Assembly: GCA_902490245.1 (NCBI GenBank)
Contig: CABUDB010000094.1
Location: 1 to 6,484, forward strand
Length of the DNA stretch: 6,484 nt
Origin: an uncultured Collinsella sp.
Lineage (GTDB): Bacteria; Actinomycetota; Coriobacteriia; Coriobacteriales; Coriobacteriaceae
Reading direction: 5' to 3'
The position numbers and the translations under genes are program-made. Shown piece by piece: positions 1 to 5,824 of the stretch. Position 1 is the stretch's first letter; each line of letters starts with the position of its first letter. Below the pieces are notes generated by a model. It saw only the letters and a list, made by a program, of their open reading frames with translations, was not told the origin of the DNA and ran no database searches.

Positions 1-43
1 CGTGGACTGCTGGGGTCAAATATGCGGCATTTCGAGCTCGATT

Positions 44-73
44 TTGATATTGGGACTGGTTCTCTATTAGAAT
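44..73 (+). promoter_or_regulatory. Predicted sigma70-type promoter of the LuxR-family gene
   Basis: A -35 box TTGATA (44-49, five of six consensus bases) and a -10 box TAGAAT (68-73, five of six) are separated by 18 bp. Transcription would start near 79-81, giving a leader of about 30 nt before the start codon at 111. The sequence upstream (about 18-36) contains an A/T-flanked imperfect palindrome around ATGCGGCAT that could be an operator, but that is only a guess. Confidence 0.55.
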
Positions 74-97
74 TGATTTCCAGACATTTGAGTGCGC

Positions 98-106
98 GGG
101 GGGGGG
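98..106 (+). repeat. Nine-G homopolymer at the ribosome binding site
   Basis: Nine consecutive G residues end 4 nt before the ATG at 111. No other Shine-Dalgarno-like sequence lies at a usable distance, so the G run itself must serve as the purine-rich ribosome binding site. Tracts of this length tend to gain or lose a base during replication, which would change binding-site length and spacing without touching the reading frame. Confidence 0.8.
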
Positions 107-110
107 ATTC

Positions 111-1655
111 ATGAGAGGCATGGGAGACACAGCCGCATACCTGCGTCGGGGCATTCGGGAGATTATATGCCTGGTGCTGTTCTATTTTACGTATTTGGCT
201 GGCGAGTATCTTTTTGACGTGCGTGTTGCCGAGTTTGTGCCGCCGAGCGAGGTCAGTGTCTACGAGAGCTTCATCGTCGGTGCGAGCGTGATCGGCTTTC
301 TTGTGCGCCCCCTTCTGTACTACCGCCGCCCCCATGCGATCGATACGACGAGCGACGTCACGGGCGTGTTGCTGGTATCGGCATTGCTGCTGCTGATTAT
401 GGCTGTTCGGTTTGAGGTGGTAATCGCTGGCGGTTTGATAGCGTGCTGCACGCTGGGCTACTGCGGATCGACCGCCCATGCCAACTTTGCGCGACGCTTT
501 GCACGGACGCCGTATTTGGCGCGCGCGGCGGCGCTTTCGTATGCCCTGGGCGTTCTGGTGCAGGTGCTCAACCATATGGTGATGCCCGCGGGAATTCCGC
601 AACAGTTTGTTCTTGTTGCCTGTGCGGTTGTGCAGGTGGCGCTGCTCCACGACGCTCGTCGTGCCAAGCTACGCGGTGAATCTGAGCCTGGGAGCGAGTC
701 CGATATCGCCGAGCTTTCGGTGGATGCGTCGGAATTTGGCGCCAAATGGCAAGACGATTCTGAATCAACGGCGGCTTTTCGGCGCGCCGTGGTGCGTTTG
801 ACGGTCGCAACCGCCTGTCTTGCTGGCGTGTTTGCCGCCCTCAATGCGGGGCTCACGACCTCGCACGCCGCCGGGGCCATCGACTTGGGCGATTGGCCGC
901 GCTTGCTGATGGGCGTGAGCGCTCTAGTCGCCGGCGCCCTATTTGACCTGCACGGTCGTTCGTATATGAACATCACCATGACTTGCACTGCCATGTTGTC
1001 CACGCTTTCGTTCTTTGTCTTGCTCATCGACGGCAATGGCGGTAATGCGCTTGCGGCCATGGCGATTTTCTATCTGGGTTCGGGCTTCTTCGTGGTGTTT
1101 TTCACGACGAAATTTGCTGCCATTTCGGTTTATGCGCACTGGTCGTATCTGTGGCCGTGCATGGGTCGTGTCATCAGCAACGTTTGCGCGATGCTCGTGA
1201 CGGCGCCGGCGGTGGCGATTGTCTCGAGCCAGAACGTACTGCTGGCGGTGAGTGCGGTGCTCGTGCTGTTTGTGGGCATTGCGATTTCGCTGCTGGGGCA
1301 GTCTGGGCATCGGGCCGATGACGCTGCGGCGCCCGGCGAGCTGGCGTTTGCTGCCGATGATCTTGGTGCGGACCGCGCGTCTGCTCAGAGCGAGCCCGAT
1401 TTCGCGGAGGTTCCGGAGCTCACGCTCGGCGAGCGGCTCGATGCCTTTGTCGCCGCCTTTGAGCTTACAGAGCGCGAGCGCGATATTTTGGAGGCGTTGG
1501 TCGCATCGCACGAGAGCGTTCAGGACATCGCCGCAAAGCTCTTCCTTTCGCGCTCCACGCTCTACCGCCATATCGCCTCGATCAATAAAAAGACCGGTGC
1601 CGAGTCGCGCGTGGCCCTTATCAATTTCTTCTGGTCTTGGACGCCAAATGACTAG
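111..1655 (+). CDS. LuxR-family transcriptional regulator with a 12-helix membrane domain
   Basis: This 514-residue protein is a predicted membrane-anchored transcription regulator. Residues 19 to about 395 contain about twelve hydrophobic segments (for example 19-35, 54-70, 83-100, 103-118, 139-157, 165-180, 227-247, 265-280, 290-306, 313-332, 354-371, 375-396). They are split in the middle by a charged cytoplasmic loop (181-225), an arrangement like a major-facilitator fold. A charged linker (397-440) leads to a LuxR/GerE helix-turn-helix at 450-510, with the ELTERERDIL entry helix and the recognition helix SRSTLYRHIASINKKTG. There is no receiver or kinase domain. Membrane LuxR proteins of this build are abundant in Coriobacteriia and usually control a neighbouring gene, but the signal is unknown here. 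ATG 111 is chosen because ATG 120 has a purine run only 1 nt away. The gene stands alone, convergent with mgtA. Confidence 0.9.
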   Translation: MRGMGDTAAYLRRGIREIICLVLFYFTYLAGEYLFDVRVAEFVPPSEVSVYESFIVGASVIGFLVRPLLYYRRPHAIDTTSDVTGVLLVSALLLLIMAVRFEVVIAGGLIACCTLGYCGSTAHANFARRFARTPYLARAAALSYALGVLVQVLNHMVMPAGIPQQFVLVACAVVQVALLHDARRAKLRGESEPGSESDIAELSVDASEFGAKWQDDSESTAAFRRAVVRLTVATACLAGVFAALNAGLTTSHAAGAIDLGDWPRLLMGVSALVAGALFDLHGRSYMNITMTCTAMLSTLSFFVLLIDGNGGNALAAMAIFYLGSGFFVVFFTTKFAAISVYAHWSYLWPCMGRVISNVCAMLVTAPAVAIVSSQNVLLAVSAVLVLFVGIAISLLGQSGHRADDAAAPGELAFAADDLGADRASAQSEPDFAEVPELTLGERLDAFVAAFELTERERDILEALVASHESVQDIAAKLFLSRSTLYRHIASINKKTGAESRVALINFFWSWTPND

Positions 1656-1664
1656 CTCATTTGG
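1644..1664 (+). terminator. Weak hairpin over the stop codon of the LuxR-family gene
   Basis: CCAAATGA (1644-1651) and TCATTTGG (1657-1664) form a perfect 8-bp stem with a 5-nt loop containing the TAG stop codon. A T5 run follows only at 1674-1678, nine bases away, so this is not a classical intrinsic terminator. It may still contribute to ending transcription. TCATTTGGGAC (1657-1667) also resembles TCATTGGGGAC at 5825-5835 in the repeat region, so it may be a repeat fragment instead. Confidence 0.35.
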
Positions 1665-1685
1665 GACGGGGCATTTTTAGCTGTT

Positions 1686-1727
1686 TTGGGCCGCTGCGGC
1701 CAGCAGGGACAGGTCGTAGCGGCCCAA
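1686..1727. terminator. Inverted repeat between convergent genes, possible bidirectional terminator
   Basis: TTGGGCCGCT (1686-1695) and AGCGGCCCAA (1718-1727) are perfect 10-bp reverse complements around a 22-nt loop. The left arm can instead pair with the adjacent GCGGCC (1696-1701), so two folds compete. It lies between the ends of the LuxR-family gene and mgtA, where a shared terminator is expected. Neither direction shows a strong T tract right after the stem, so the terminator role is inferred from position. Confidence 0.4.
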
Positions 1728-1754
1728 GCATTCTTGACGATAGTTCCGGCGACG

Positions 1755-4523
1755 CTACAGCAGCTCGCCGTGGCGGGCGATGTAGTGACACTTGGCCAGC
1801 TGAGTGAGCGCGATGTAGGCGGTGACGATGCCGACGAGCAGCGCGAAAAAGCTCGCGGGCAGCGCCATGAGGCCCAGTGCATCGGCGATGGGGCTTGCCG
1901 GCAGCCAGGTGACGAGCGCCAGACCCAGCACGGTGAGAGCGCACAGCGCGGGCGCGGCGTGGTCGCGCAGACTCGGCAGGCGCGGGGAGCGCAGCATGTG
2001 GATTACGAGCGTCTGCGACCACATGGACTCAACGAACCAGCCGCTCTGGAAGAGTGCTGCAAAGGCCGTCATGCCTGCGACGTTGCCCGCGGCGGCAAGC
2101 TCGGACCAGCTCGCGCCCACGGCGGCGGGGCATACCACAAAGAAGAGCGCGGCAAAGGTTGCAATGTCAAACAGCGAGCTCACGGGGCCCAGCTCAAGCA
2201 TAAAGCCCTTGATGGACGCGGCATCCCAGGCGCGCGGGCGGGCGGTCCAGGCGTCATCGACGGTGTCCCACGGCAGCGCGATGCACACGATTTCGTAGAC
2301 CAGCGACAGCAGTACCAGCTGCAGGGCGCTCATGGGCAAAAACGGCAAGAACAGGCTCGCGACGGTTACGGACAGTACGTTGCCAAAGTTGGAGCTCACC
2401 GTGGTCTTGAGGTACTTGAGCAGGTTGCCGTAGGTGCGGCGGCCTTCGATGATGCCGCGCTCGAGCACGCCCAGGTCCTTCTGGAGCAAGATGATATCGG
2501 CGGATTCCTTGGCGATGTCGACGGCGGAGTCGACCGAGATGCCGCAGTCGCTCGCGCGCATGGCGGCGGCGTCGTTGATGCCGTCGCCCATAAAGCCCAC
2601 GGTGTGACCGAGCAGCTCACGCATGACGCGCACTAGGCGCGCCTTCTGCAGCGGCGAGAGTTTGGCAAAGAGATGGGTTTTCTCGGCACGCTCGGCAAGC
2701 TCTGCGTCGTCGAGCGCATCGATCTCGGAGCCGAGCAAAACGTTGCTCGCGTCGATGCCGATCTGCTCGCAGACGGTGGCGGCCACGCGGTCGTTGTCGC
2801 CGGTCAGGACCTTGACCGCTACGCCCTTGGCCTCGAGGGTGGCGACGGCGCCCGCGGCACTTGCCTTGGGTGGATCGAGGAAGGCCAAAAAGCCCATCAG
2901 CACCATGTCGCACTCGTCGGCGATGCCAAACTCGCCCACGCAGCGCGGATTGGTCTTCTGCGCCACGGCAATCACGCGCAGGCCCTCGGCGTTGAGCCCG
3001 ACGACCTGCTTGCGAATCTGGGCGAGCTCCTCGTCGGCGAGCGGTTGGACGATGCCGCTGACCTCGACAAAGGAGCAGATCTCGAGCATTTCCTCGGCAG
3101 CTCCCTTGGTAACCATCTGGGTTTTGCCTTGGGCGTCGGCGACAACTACGCTCAGGCGACGGCGCGAGAAATCGAAGGGCACCTCGTCGACCTTGGTATA
3201 GCGGTCGCGCAGGCTCTGGCCCAGCATGGCATCGGGTGCGACGGTCGAGGGCGTCACGTCGGCACGGTCGATGACGGCCAGGTCGATAAGGTTTTTGAGG
3301 CCGGTCTGGAAGAAGCTGTTCAAAAACGCATGGCGCAGCACACGTGCGTCCTCGTTGCCGTCGGTGTTGAGGTAGCGCTCGAGCACGATGCGGTCTTCGG
3401 TGAGGGTGCCGGTCTTGTCACAGCACAGGACGTCCATGGCACCCAGGTTTTGGATCGCCGGCAGCTCCTTGACGATTACCTGGCGACGGGCGAGGTCCTT
3501 GGCGCCCTGCGACAGGCTCGTGGTCACGATGACGGGAAGCATCTGCGGCGTGATGCCCACAGCCACGCTCGTGGCGAACAGCAACGCGTCGATGACGTTG
3601 CCCTTGGTGGCGGCGTTGATGGTAAAGACGGCCGGCGCCATAACGAGCATGAGGCGTACGAGCAACATGGAGACACTCGAGACACCGCGGTCAAACGCGC
3701 TCTTCTCGCCGCGCCCGTTGAGCATCTTGGCGATGCCGCCCAGGTAGGTGTCCGAGCCGGTGGCAACGACAAGCGCCATGGCGGTGCCGTTTTGCACGGA
3801 GGTGCCGGTAAAGACGATGTTCTTGCAGGCAGAGAGCGGCAGCGCGGAGCCGTCGGCACCCTCGACGACGGTGATGGCGGCGGTCTTCTCGACGGCCTCG
3901 CTCTCGCCCGTGAGTGCCGACTCGATCACAAACAAGTCGCGCGCGGTGATGATGCGGGCGTCGGCCGGCACCATATCGCCGGCAGAGAGGCGAATCATAT
4001 CGCCGGGGACGAGCTCGTCGAAGGGGATCTCGAGACGCTCGTCGTCGCGCAGGGCGCAGCAGGTGTTGGAGACCAGGTCCTTGAGGGCCTCGGCTGCATT
4101 GCCGCTGCGGGCTTCCTGGATAAACTTCATGCCGCCCGATACCAGCAGCATGATGCCGATGACGATGACCGTGGAAGGGTCGCGCTGCGGCTCGGGCACG
4201 GCGAGCACGTCGATGTAGAGCGAGACCAGCGCGAGCGCGGCGAGGATGCCGGCGAAGGGATCGATGAACGCGTCGGCGATGCGGCGGGCGAGCGTTTTGG
4301 TCGGCGCTTCGATGGTGTTGGGCCCGGTGGCGTCTAGGCGCTCGGCGGCGTGCTCGGCAGTGAGCCCGTCGGCCGTGGTGTCGAGCAGCACGAGGGCGTC
4401 CTCGGCGCTATGGGTGGCGGCGAATATGGTGTTCTTTGACAGGCCGGCGTGAGCGGCGGGGCGCGCCGTGCGGCGGCGCTTGGAGATAGCTTCGAGTACC
4501 GTGGCGGTTTTGAGCATCAGCAT
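1755..4523 (-). CDS. mgtA: Magnesium-translocating P-type ATPase (P3B type, MgtA/MgtB family)
   Basis: The 922-residue product is full length for a P3B ATPase that brings Mg2+ into the cell using ATP. In order it has a basic N-terminal tail (residues 1-30), the first helix pair (about 85-135), the actuator domain with TGES (205-208), M3-M4 (285-340) with TPQMLP (325-330), the phosphorylation motif DKTGTLT (Asp369), the nucleotide-binding KGAAEE (473), TGDN (574-577), the hinge GDGINDAAAM (646-655), and M5-M10 (about 710-910). The stretches WDAASIKGFMLELGPVSSLF and FQSGWFVE are typical of MgtA rather than of Ca2+ or K+ pumps. M4 and M6 carry unusual residues at the expected ion site (see findings). 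The start at 4523 is supported by AAGGA seven bases upstream; a second Met two codons on is less well spaced. The gene is monocistronic, with a long, possibly regulatory leader. Confidence 0.93.
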   Translation of the reverse strand: MLMLKTATVLEAISKRRRTARPAAHAGLSKNTIFAATHSAEDALVLLDTTADGLTAEHAAERLDATGPNTIEAPTKTLARRIADAFIDPFAGILAALALVSLYIDVLAVPEPQRDPSTVIVIGIMLLVSGGMKFIQEARSGNAAEALKDLVSNTCCALRDDERLEIPFDELVPGDMIRLSAGDMVPADARIITARDLFVIESALTGESEAVEKTAAITVVEGADGSALPLSACKNIVFTGTSVQNGTAMALVVATGSDTYLGGIAKMLNGRGEKSAFDRGVSSVSMLLVRLMLVMAPAVFTINAATKGNVIDALLFATSVAVGITPQMLPVIVTTSLSQGAKDLARRQVIVKELPAIQNLGAMDVLCCDKTGTLTEDRIVLERYLNTDGNEDARVLRHAFLNSFFQTGLKNLIDLAVIDRADVTPSTVAPDAMLGQSLRDRYTKVDEVPFDFSRRRLSVVVADAQGKTQMVTKGAAEEMLEICSFVEVSGIVQPLADEELAQIRKQVVGLNAEGLRVIAVAQKTNPRCVGEFGIADECDMVLMGFLAFLDPPKASAAGAVATLEAKGVAVKVLTGDNDRVAATVCEQIGIDASNVLLGSEIDALDDAELAERAEKTHLFAKLSPLQKARLVRVMRELLGHTVGFMGDGINDAAAMRASDCGISVDSAVDIAKESADIILLQKDLGVLERGIIEGRRTYGNLLKYLKTTVSSNFGNVLSVTVASLFLPFLPMSALQLVLLSLVYEIVCIALPWDTVDDAWTARPRAWDAASIKGFMLELGPVSSLFDIATFAALFFVVCPAAVGASWSELAAAGNVAGMTAFAALFQSGWFVESMWSQTLVIHMLRSPRLPSLRDHAAPALCALTVLGLALVTWLPASPIADALGLMALPASFFALLVGIVTAYIALTQLAKCHYIARHGELL

Positions 4524-4530
4524 AGGGTCA

Positions 4531-4535
4531 TCCTT
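4531..4535 (-). promoter_or_regulatory. Ribosome binding site of mgtA
   Basis: The minus strand reads AAGGA at 4535-4531, with 7 nt before the ATG at 4523. This fixes the first of the two nearby Met codons as the start. Confidence 0.7.
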
Positions 4536-4570
4536 GTTGAAGGGAGTTAGCGTACGTGTCGTATTTGCTT

Positions 4571-4598
4571 TAAAAAACCTAGATGTCGCTCACGTCAT
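4571..4598 (-). promoter_or_regulatory. Possible attenuator: weak hairpin and U6 tract in the mgtA leader
   Basis: On the minus strand, ATGACG and CGACAT (within 4598-4583) can pair around a TGAG loop with one mismatch. CTAGG and then TTTTTT (4577-4572) follow. This is the only long T tract in the mgtA leader and sits about 50 nt before the mgtA start. The stem is weak, so an attenuator role depends on the upstream hairpin or on factor-dependent termination. Confidence 0.3.
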
Positions 4599-4605
4599 AC
4601 CCGCG

Positions 4606-4642
4606 AACCACCACAAAGGGGACAGGCACCTTTGTGGTGGTT
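4606..4642. repeat. Perfect 14-bp inverted repeat with a GGGGAC box
   Basis: AACCACCACAAAGG (4606-4619) and CCTTTGTGGTGGTT (4629-4642) are exact reverse complements around a 9-nt loop. A GGGGAC box (4618-4623) straddles the left arm and the loop. The same box recurs three times at 5830-6002, once inside a weaker hairpin of similar layout. It lies between the candidate leader ORF and mgtA, so it would also be a strong hairpin in mgtA leader RNA. It could be a dispersed REP-like repeat, a regulatory hairpin, or both. Confidence 0.85.
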
Positions 4643-4663
4643 TTGACGATCGGTTAGTGGCGC

Positions 4664-4735
4664 TTATGCGTGCGCGGAATCCTTGCGGCGTGCCGAGGGC
4701 GACATGCAGGTTTTTCGACTATGACTGCCTTCCAT
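4664..4735 (-). CDS. Candidate 23-residue leader peptide upstream of mgtA
   Basis: A 23-codon ORF begins with ATG at 4735 and ends with TAA at 4664. AAGGAGGT, the full complement of the 16S rRNA tail, lies 6 nt before it (AAGGAGG at 4748-4742), the strongest ribosome binding site in the window. The product is hydrophilic and basic (starts MEGSHSRK, contains ARRKDS, one Cys) with no membrane segment, signal peptide or known domain. It lies between a predicted promoter and mgtA, on the same strand and about 140 nt upstream. In enterobacteria mgtA is preceded by the short ORF mgtL, which couples translation to attenuation. The position here is analogous, but there is no sequence similarity and this ORF has only one Pro. 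It could also be a free small protein or a chance ORF with a good binding site. Confidence 0.5.
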   Translation of the reverse strand: MEGSHSRKTCMSPSARRKDSAHA

Positions 4736-4741
4736 GGCACA

Positions 4742-4748
4742 CCTCCTT
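4742..4748 (-). promoter_or_regulatory. Perfect Shine-Dalgarno of the 23-codon ORF
   Basis: The minus strand reads AAGGAGG at 4748-4742, followed by T at 4741, and is spaced 6 nt from the ATG at 4735. Its strength and spacing are the main reason to take the small ORF seriously. Confidence 0.7.
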
Positions 4749-4769
4749 AAGGCCGGGCGCGGCGCGCTT

Positions 4770-4786
4770 CGGGCATCTCGTGCCCG
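4770..4786. promoter_or_regulatory. Short hairpin in the 5' leader of the mgtA transcript
   Basis: CGGGCA (4770-4775) and TGCCCG (4781-4786) form a perfect 6-bp stem with a 5-nt loop. On the minus strand it would lie close to the predicted 5' end of the mgtA leader, before the small ORF, where it could protect the RNA or affect initiation. On the plus strand it precedes TTT but has no gene to terminate. Confidence 0.4.
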
Positions 4787-4801
4787 TTTGAATCCGCCCG
4801 T

Positions 4802-4831
4802 ATTCTTGATGAGGGGGGTTTGCCGTGTCAA
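4802..4831 (-). promoter_or_regulatory. Predicted promoter of the mgtA leader transcript
   Basis: On the minus strand a perfect -35 box TTGACA (4831-4826) is followed after 18 bp by AAGAAT (4807-4802, four of six -10 bases). Transcription would start near 4795, giving an RNA leader of about 270 nt before mgtA that includes the 23-codon ORF. The -10 box is weak, as would fit an activated or regulated promoter. Confidence 0.45.
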
Positions 4832-4960
4832 CCCCATTGTTCGGAAAATCATCGCCCCTGACAAAGCCTTTACAGAATGTCGCGGCCTCAAAGCGCGCCC
4901 GCAATGAGCCCTGCCTGCGCTAAACTGGAAGGCACGTACGCGAACACGAGAGGAGCCCGC

Positions 4961-5641
4961 ATGGAGGCTTACAAGCAAGAGTTCATCAAGTTCATGGTCG
5001 AGTCCGACGTCCTTAAGTTCGGCAGCTTTACGCTCAAGAGCGGCCGTCAGTCCCCGTTCTTTATGAACGCCGGCGCTTACGTGACGGGCTATCAGCTCAA
5101 GAAGCTGGGCGAGTATTATGCCCAGGCCATCCACGATAACTTTGGCGACGACTTTGACGTGCTGTTTGGACCGGCCTACAAGGGTATTCCGCTGGCTGTT
5201 GTTACCGCCATTGCCTACCACGAGCTGTACGGCAAGGAGGTCAAGTACTGCTGTGACCGCAAGGAGGCCAAGGACCACGGTGCCGACAAGGGCAACCTTT
5301 TGGGTTATGAGCCCCAGGACGGCGATCGCGTGGTGATGGTCGAGGACGTGACCACCTCCGGCAAGTCCATCGACGAGACCTATCCCAAGGTCATGGCTGC
5401 GGCCGATGTCGAGATCAAGGGCCTGATCGTCTCGCTCAACCGCATGGAGGTCGGCAAGGGCGGCGTGACCACCGCTCAGAAGGAGATTGAGGCCAAGTAC
5501 GGTTTCCCCGTCGCGAGCATCGTTTCCATGGCCGAGGTCGTCGAGACCCTCTACAACCACGAGATCGACGGCAAGGTCGTCATCGATGACGAGCTCAAGG
5601 CCGCCATCGACGCTTACTACGAGCAGTACGGAGTTAAGTAG
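4961..5641 (+). CDS. pyrE: Orotate phosphoribosyltransferase
   Basis: The 226-residue cytoplasmic enzyme joins orotate to phosphoribosyl pyrophosphate (PRPP), giving orotidine monophosphate in de novo pyrimidine synthesis. Seen in the protein are the N-terminal FTLKSGRQSPFFMN segment (23-36), FGPAYKGIPLA (69-79), the catalytic flexible loop region RKEAKDHG (100-107), and the PRPP-binding motif VVMVEDVTTSGKS (124-136). The length is usual for the family. The ATG at 4961 is chosen because GAGAGGAG (4948-4955) lies 5 nt upstream and the protein then starts at the usual place. An in-frame ATG at 4877 would add 28 residues of non-coding character. A possible -10 box TAAACT lies at 4921-4926 with no convincing -35. 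No other pyrimidine gene is next to it, and I see no PyrR-type site. It is divergent from mgtA. Confidence 0.95.
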   Translation: MEAYKQEFIKFMVESDVLKFGSFTLKSGRQSPFFMNAGAYVTGYQLKKLGEYYAQAIHDNFGDDFDVLFGPAYKGIPLAVVTAIAYHELYGKEVKYCCDRKEAKDHGADKGNLLGYEPQDGDRVVMVEDVTTSGKSIDETYPKVMAAADVEIKGLIVSLNRMEVGKGGVTTAQKEIEAKYGFPVASIVSMAEVVETLYNHEIDGKVVIDDELKAAIDAYYEQYGVK

Positions 5642-5643
5642 GT

Positions 5644-5667
5644 TCCGCCGTTCTGCCGAACGGCGGA
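5644..5667 (+). terminator. Strong hairpin just after pyrE
   Basis: TCCGCCGTTC (5644-5653) and GAACGGCGGA (5658-5667) form a perfect 10-bp stem with a TGCC tetraloop, starting 3 nt after the pyrE stop codon. No T tract follows. It may pause RNA polymerase or protect the 3' end of the message, with termination completed at the next hairpin. Confidence 0.5.
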
Positions 5668-5672
5668 CCGGC

Positions 5673-5790
5673 CGACGCTGCGCGGGCCGCATTTGGACAA
5701 TCTGACGTTCAACTTCAAGGGCGCGACCAGAAGGTCAGCGCCCTTTCGTTTCACGTCACCTTGTCTCAAATGCGACCCGCTCGCTGTCCG
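5673..5790. repeat. Long imperfect inverted repeat enclosing the pyrE terminator
   Basis: Several matching blocks nest around 5730: GCGGGCCGCATTTG (5682-5695) with CAAATGCGACCCGC (5767-5780, 13 of 14 paired), GACAA (5696-5700) with TTGTC (5761-5765), TGACGT (5703-5708) with ACGTCA (5753-5758), and AAGGGCGC (5717-5724) with GCGCCCTT (5738-5745). Pairing continues loosely to about 5673 and 5790. The whole could fold into one rod-like hairpin of about 118 nt. Nothing in it encodes a convincing protein. Confidence 0.65.
5717..5751 (+). terminator. Intrinsic terminator-like hairpin downstream of pyrE
   Basis: AAGGGCGC (5717-5724) pairs with GCGCCCTT (5738-5745), and inside it GACC (5725-5728) pairs with GGTC (5733-5736) around an AGAA loop, leaving one bulged A. 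This 12-bp stem runs into TTTCGTTT, a fair T-rich tail. It is the best terminator candidate for pyrE, 76 bp past the stop codon. Confidence 0.7.
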
Positions 5791-5794
5791 TCCT

Positions 5795-5824
5795 CTACCT
5801 GCGGCGTCGTCTTGCTCCAGGTAG
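5795..5824. repeat. Short inverted repeat
   Basis: CTACCTG (5795-5801) and CAGGTAG (5818-5824) are exact 7-bp reverse complements around a 16-nt loop. They lie between the pyrE terminator region and the GGGGAC repeat region. The function is unknown. Confidence 0.4.

Noticed and set aside
1686..2636. A 316-codon open frame on the plus strand
   Set aside because: It lies opposite mgtA, has low-complexity Gly, Ala, His and Gln-rich composition and no domain. Long antisense frames are expected in GC-rich genes.
2673..4337. A 554-codon open frame on the plus strand
   Set aside because: It is the antisense of the mgtA coding sequence, with Gly, Asp and Val-rich composition and no recognisable motif, whereas mgtA has all P-type ATPase motifs.
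4606..4642. Two-unit CRISPR-like or attachment-site repeat
   Set aside because: The arms are inverted, not direct. There are no spacers of regular length and no integrase or tRNA nearby.
4877..4960. Longer N-terminus for PyrE from the ATG at 4877
   Set aside because: The extra 28 residues are unlike the family, and a good ribosome site lies 5 nt before the ATG at 4961.
4664..5692. A 342-codon open frame on the minus strand covering pyrE
   Set aside because: Most of it mirrors the pyrE codons and has no domain. Only its last 23 codons, after a perfect ribosome site at 4748-4742, are kept as a separate small ORF.
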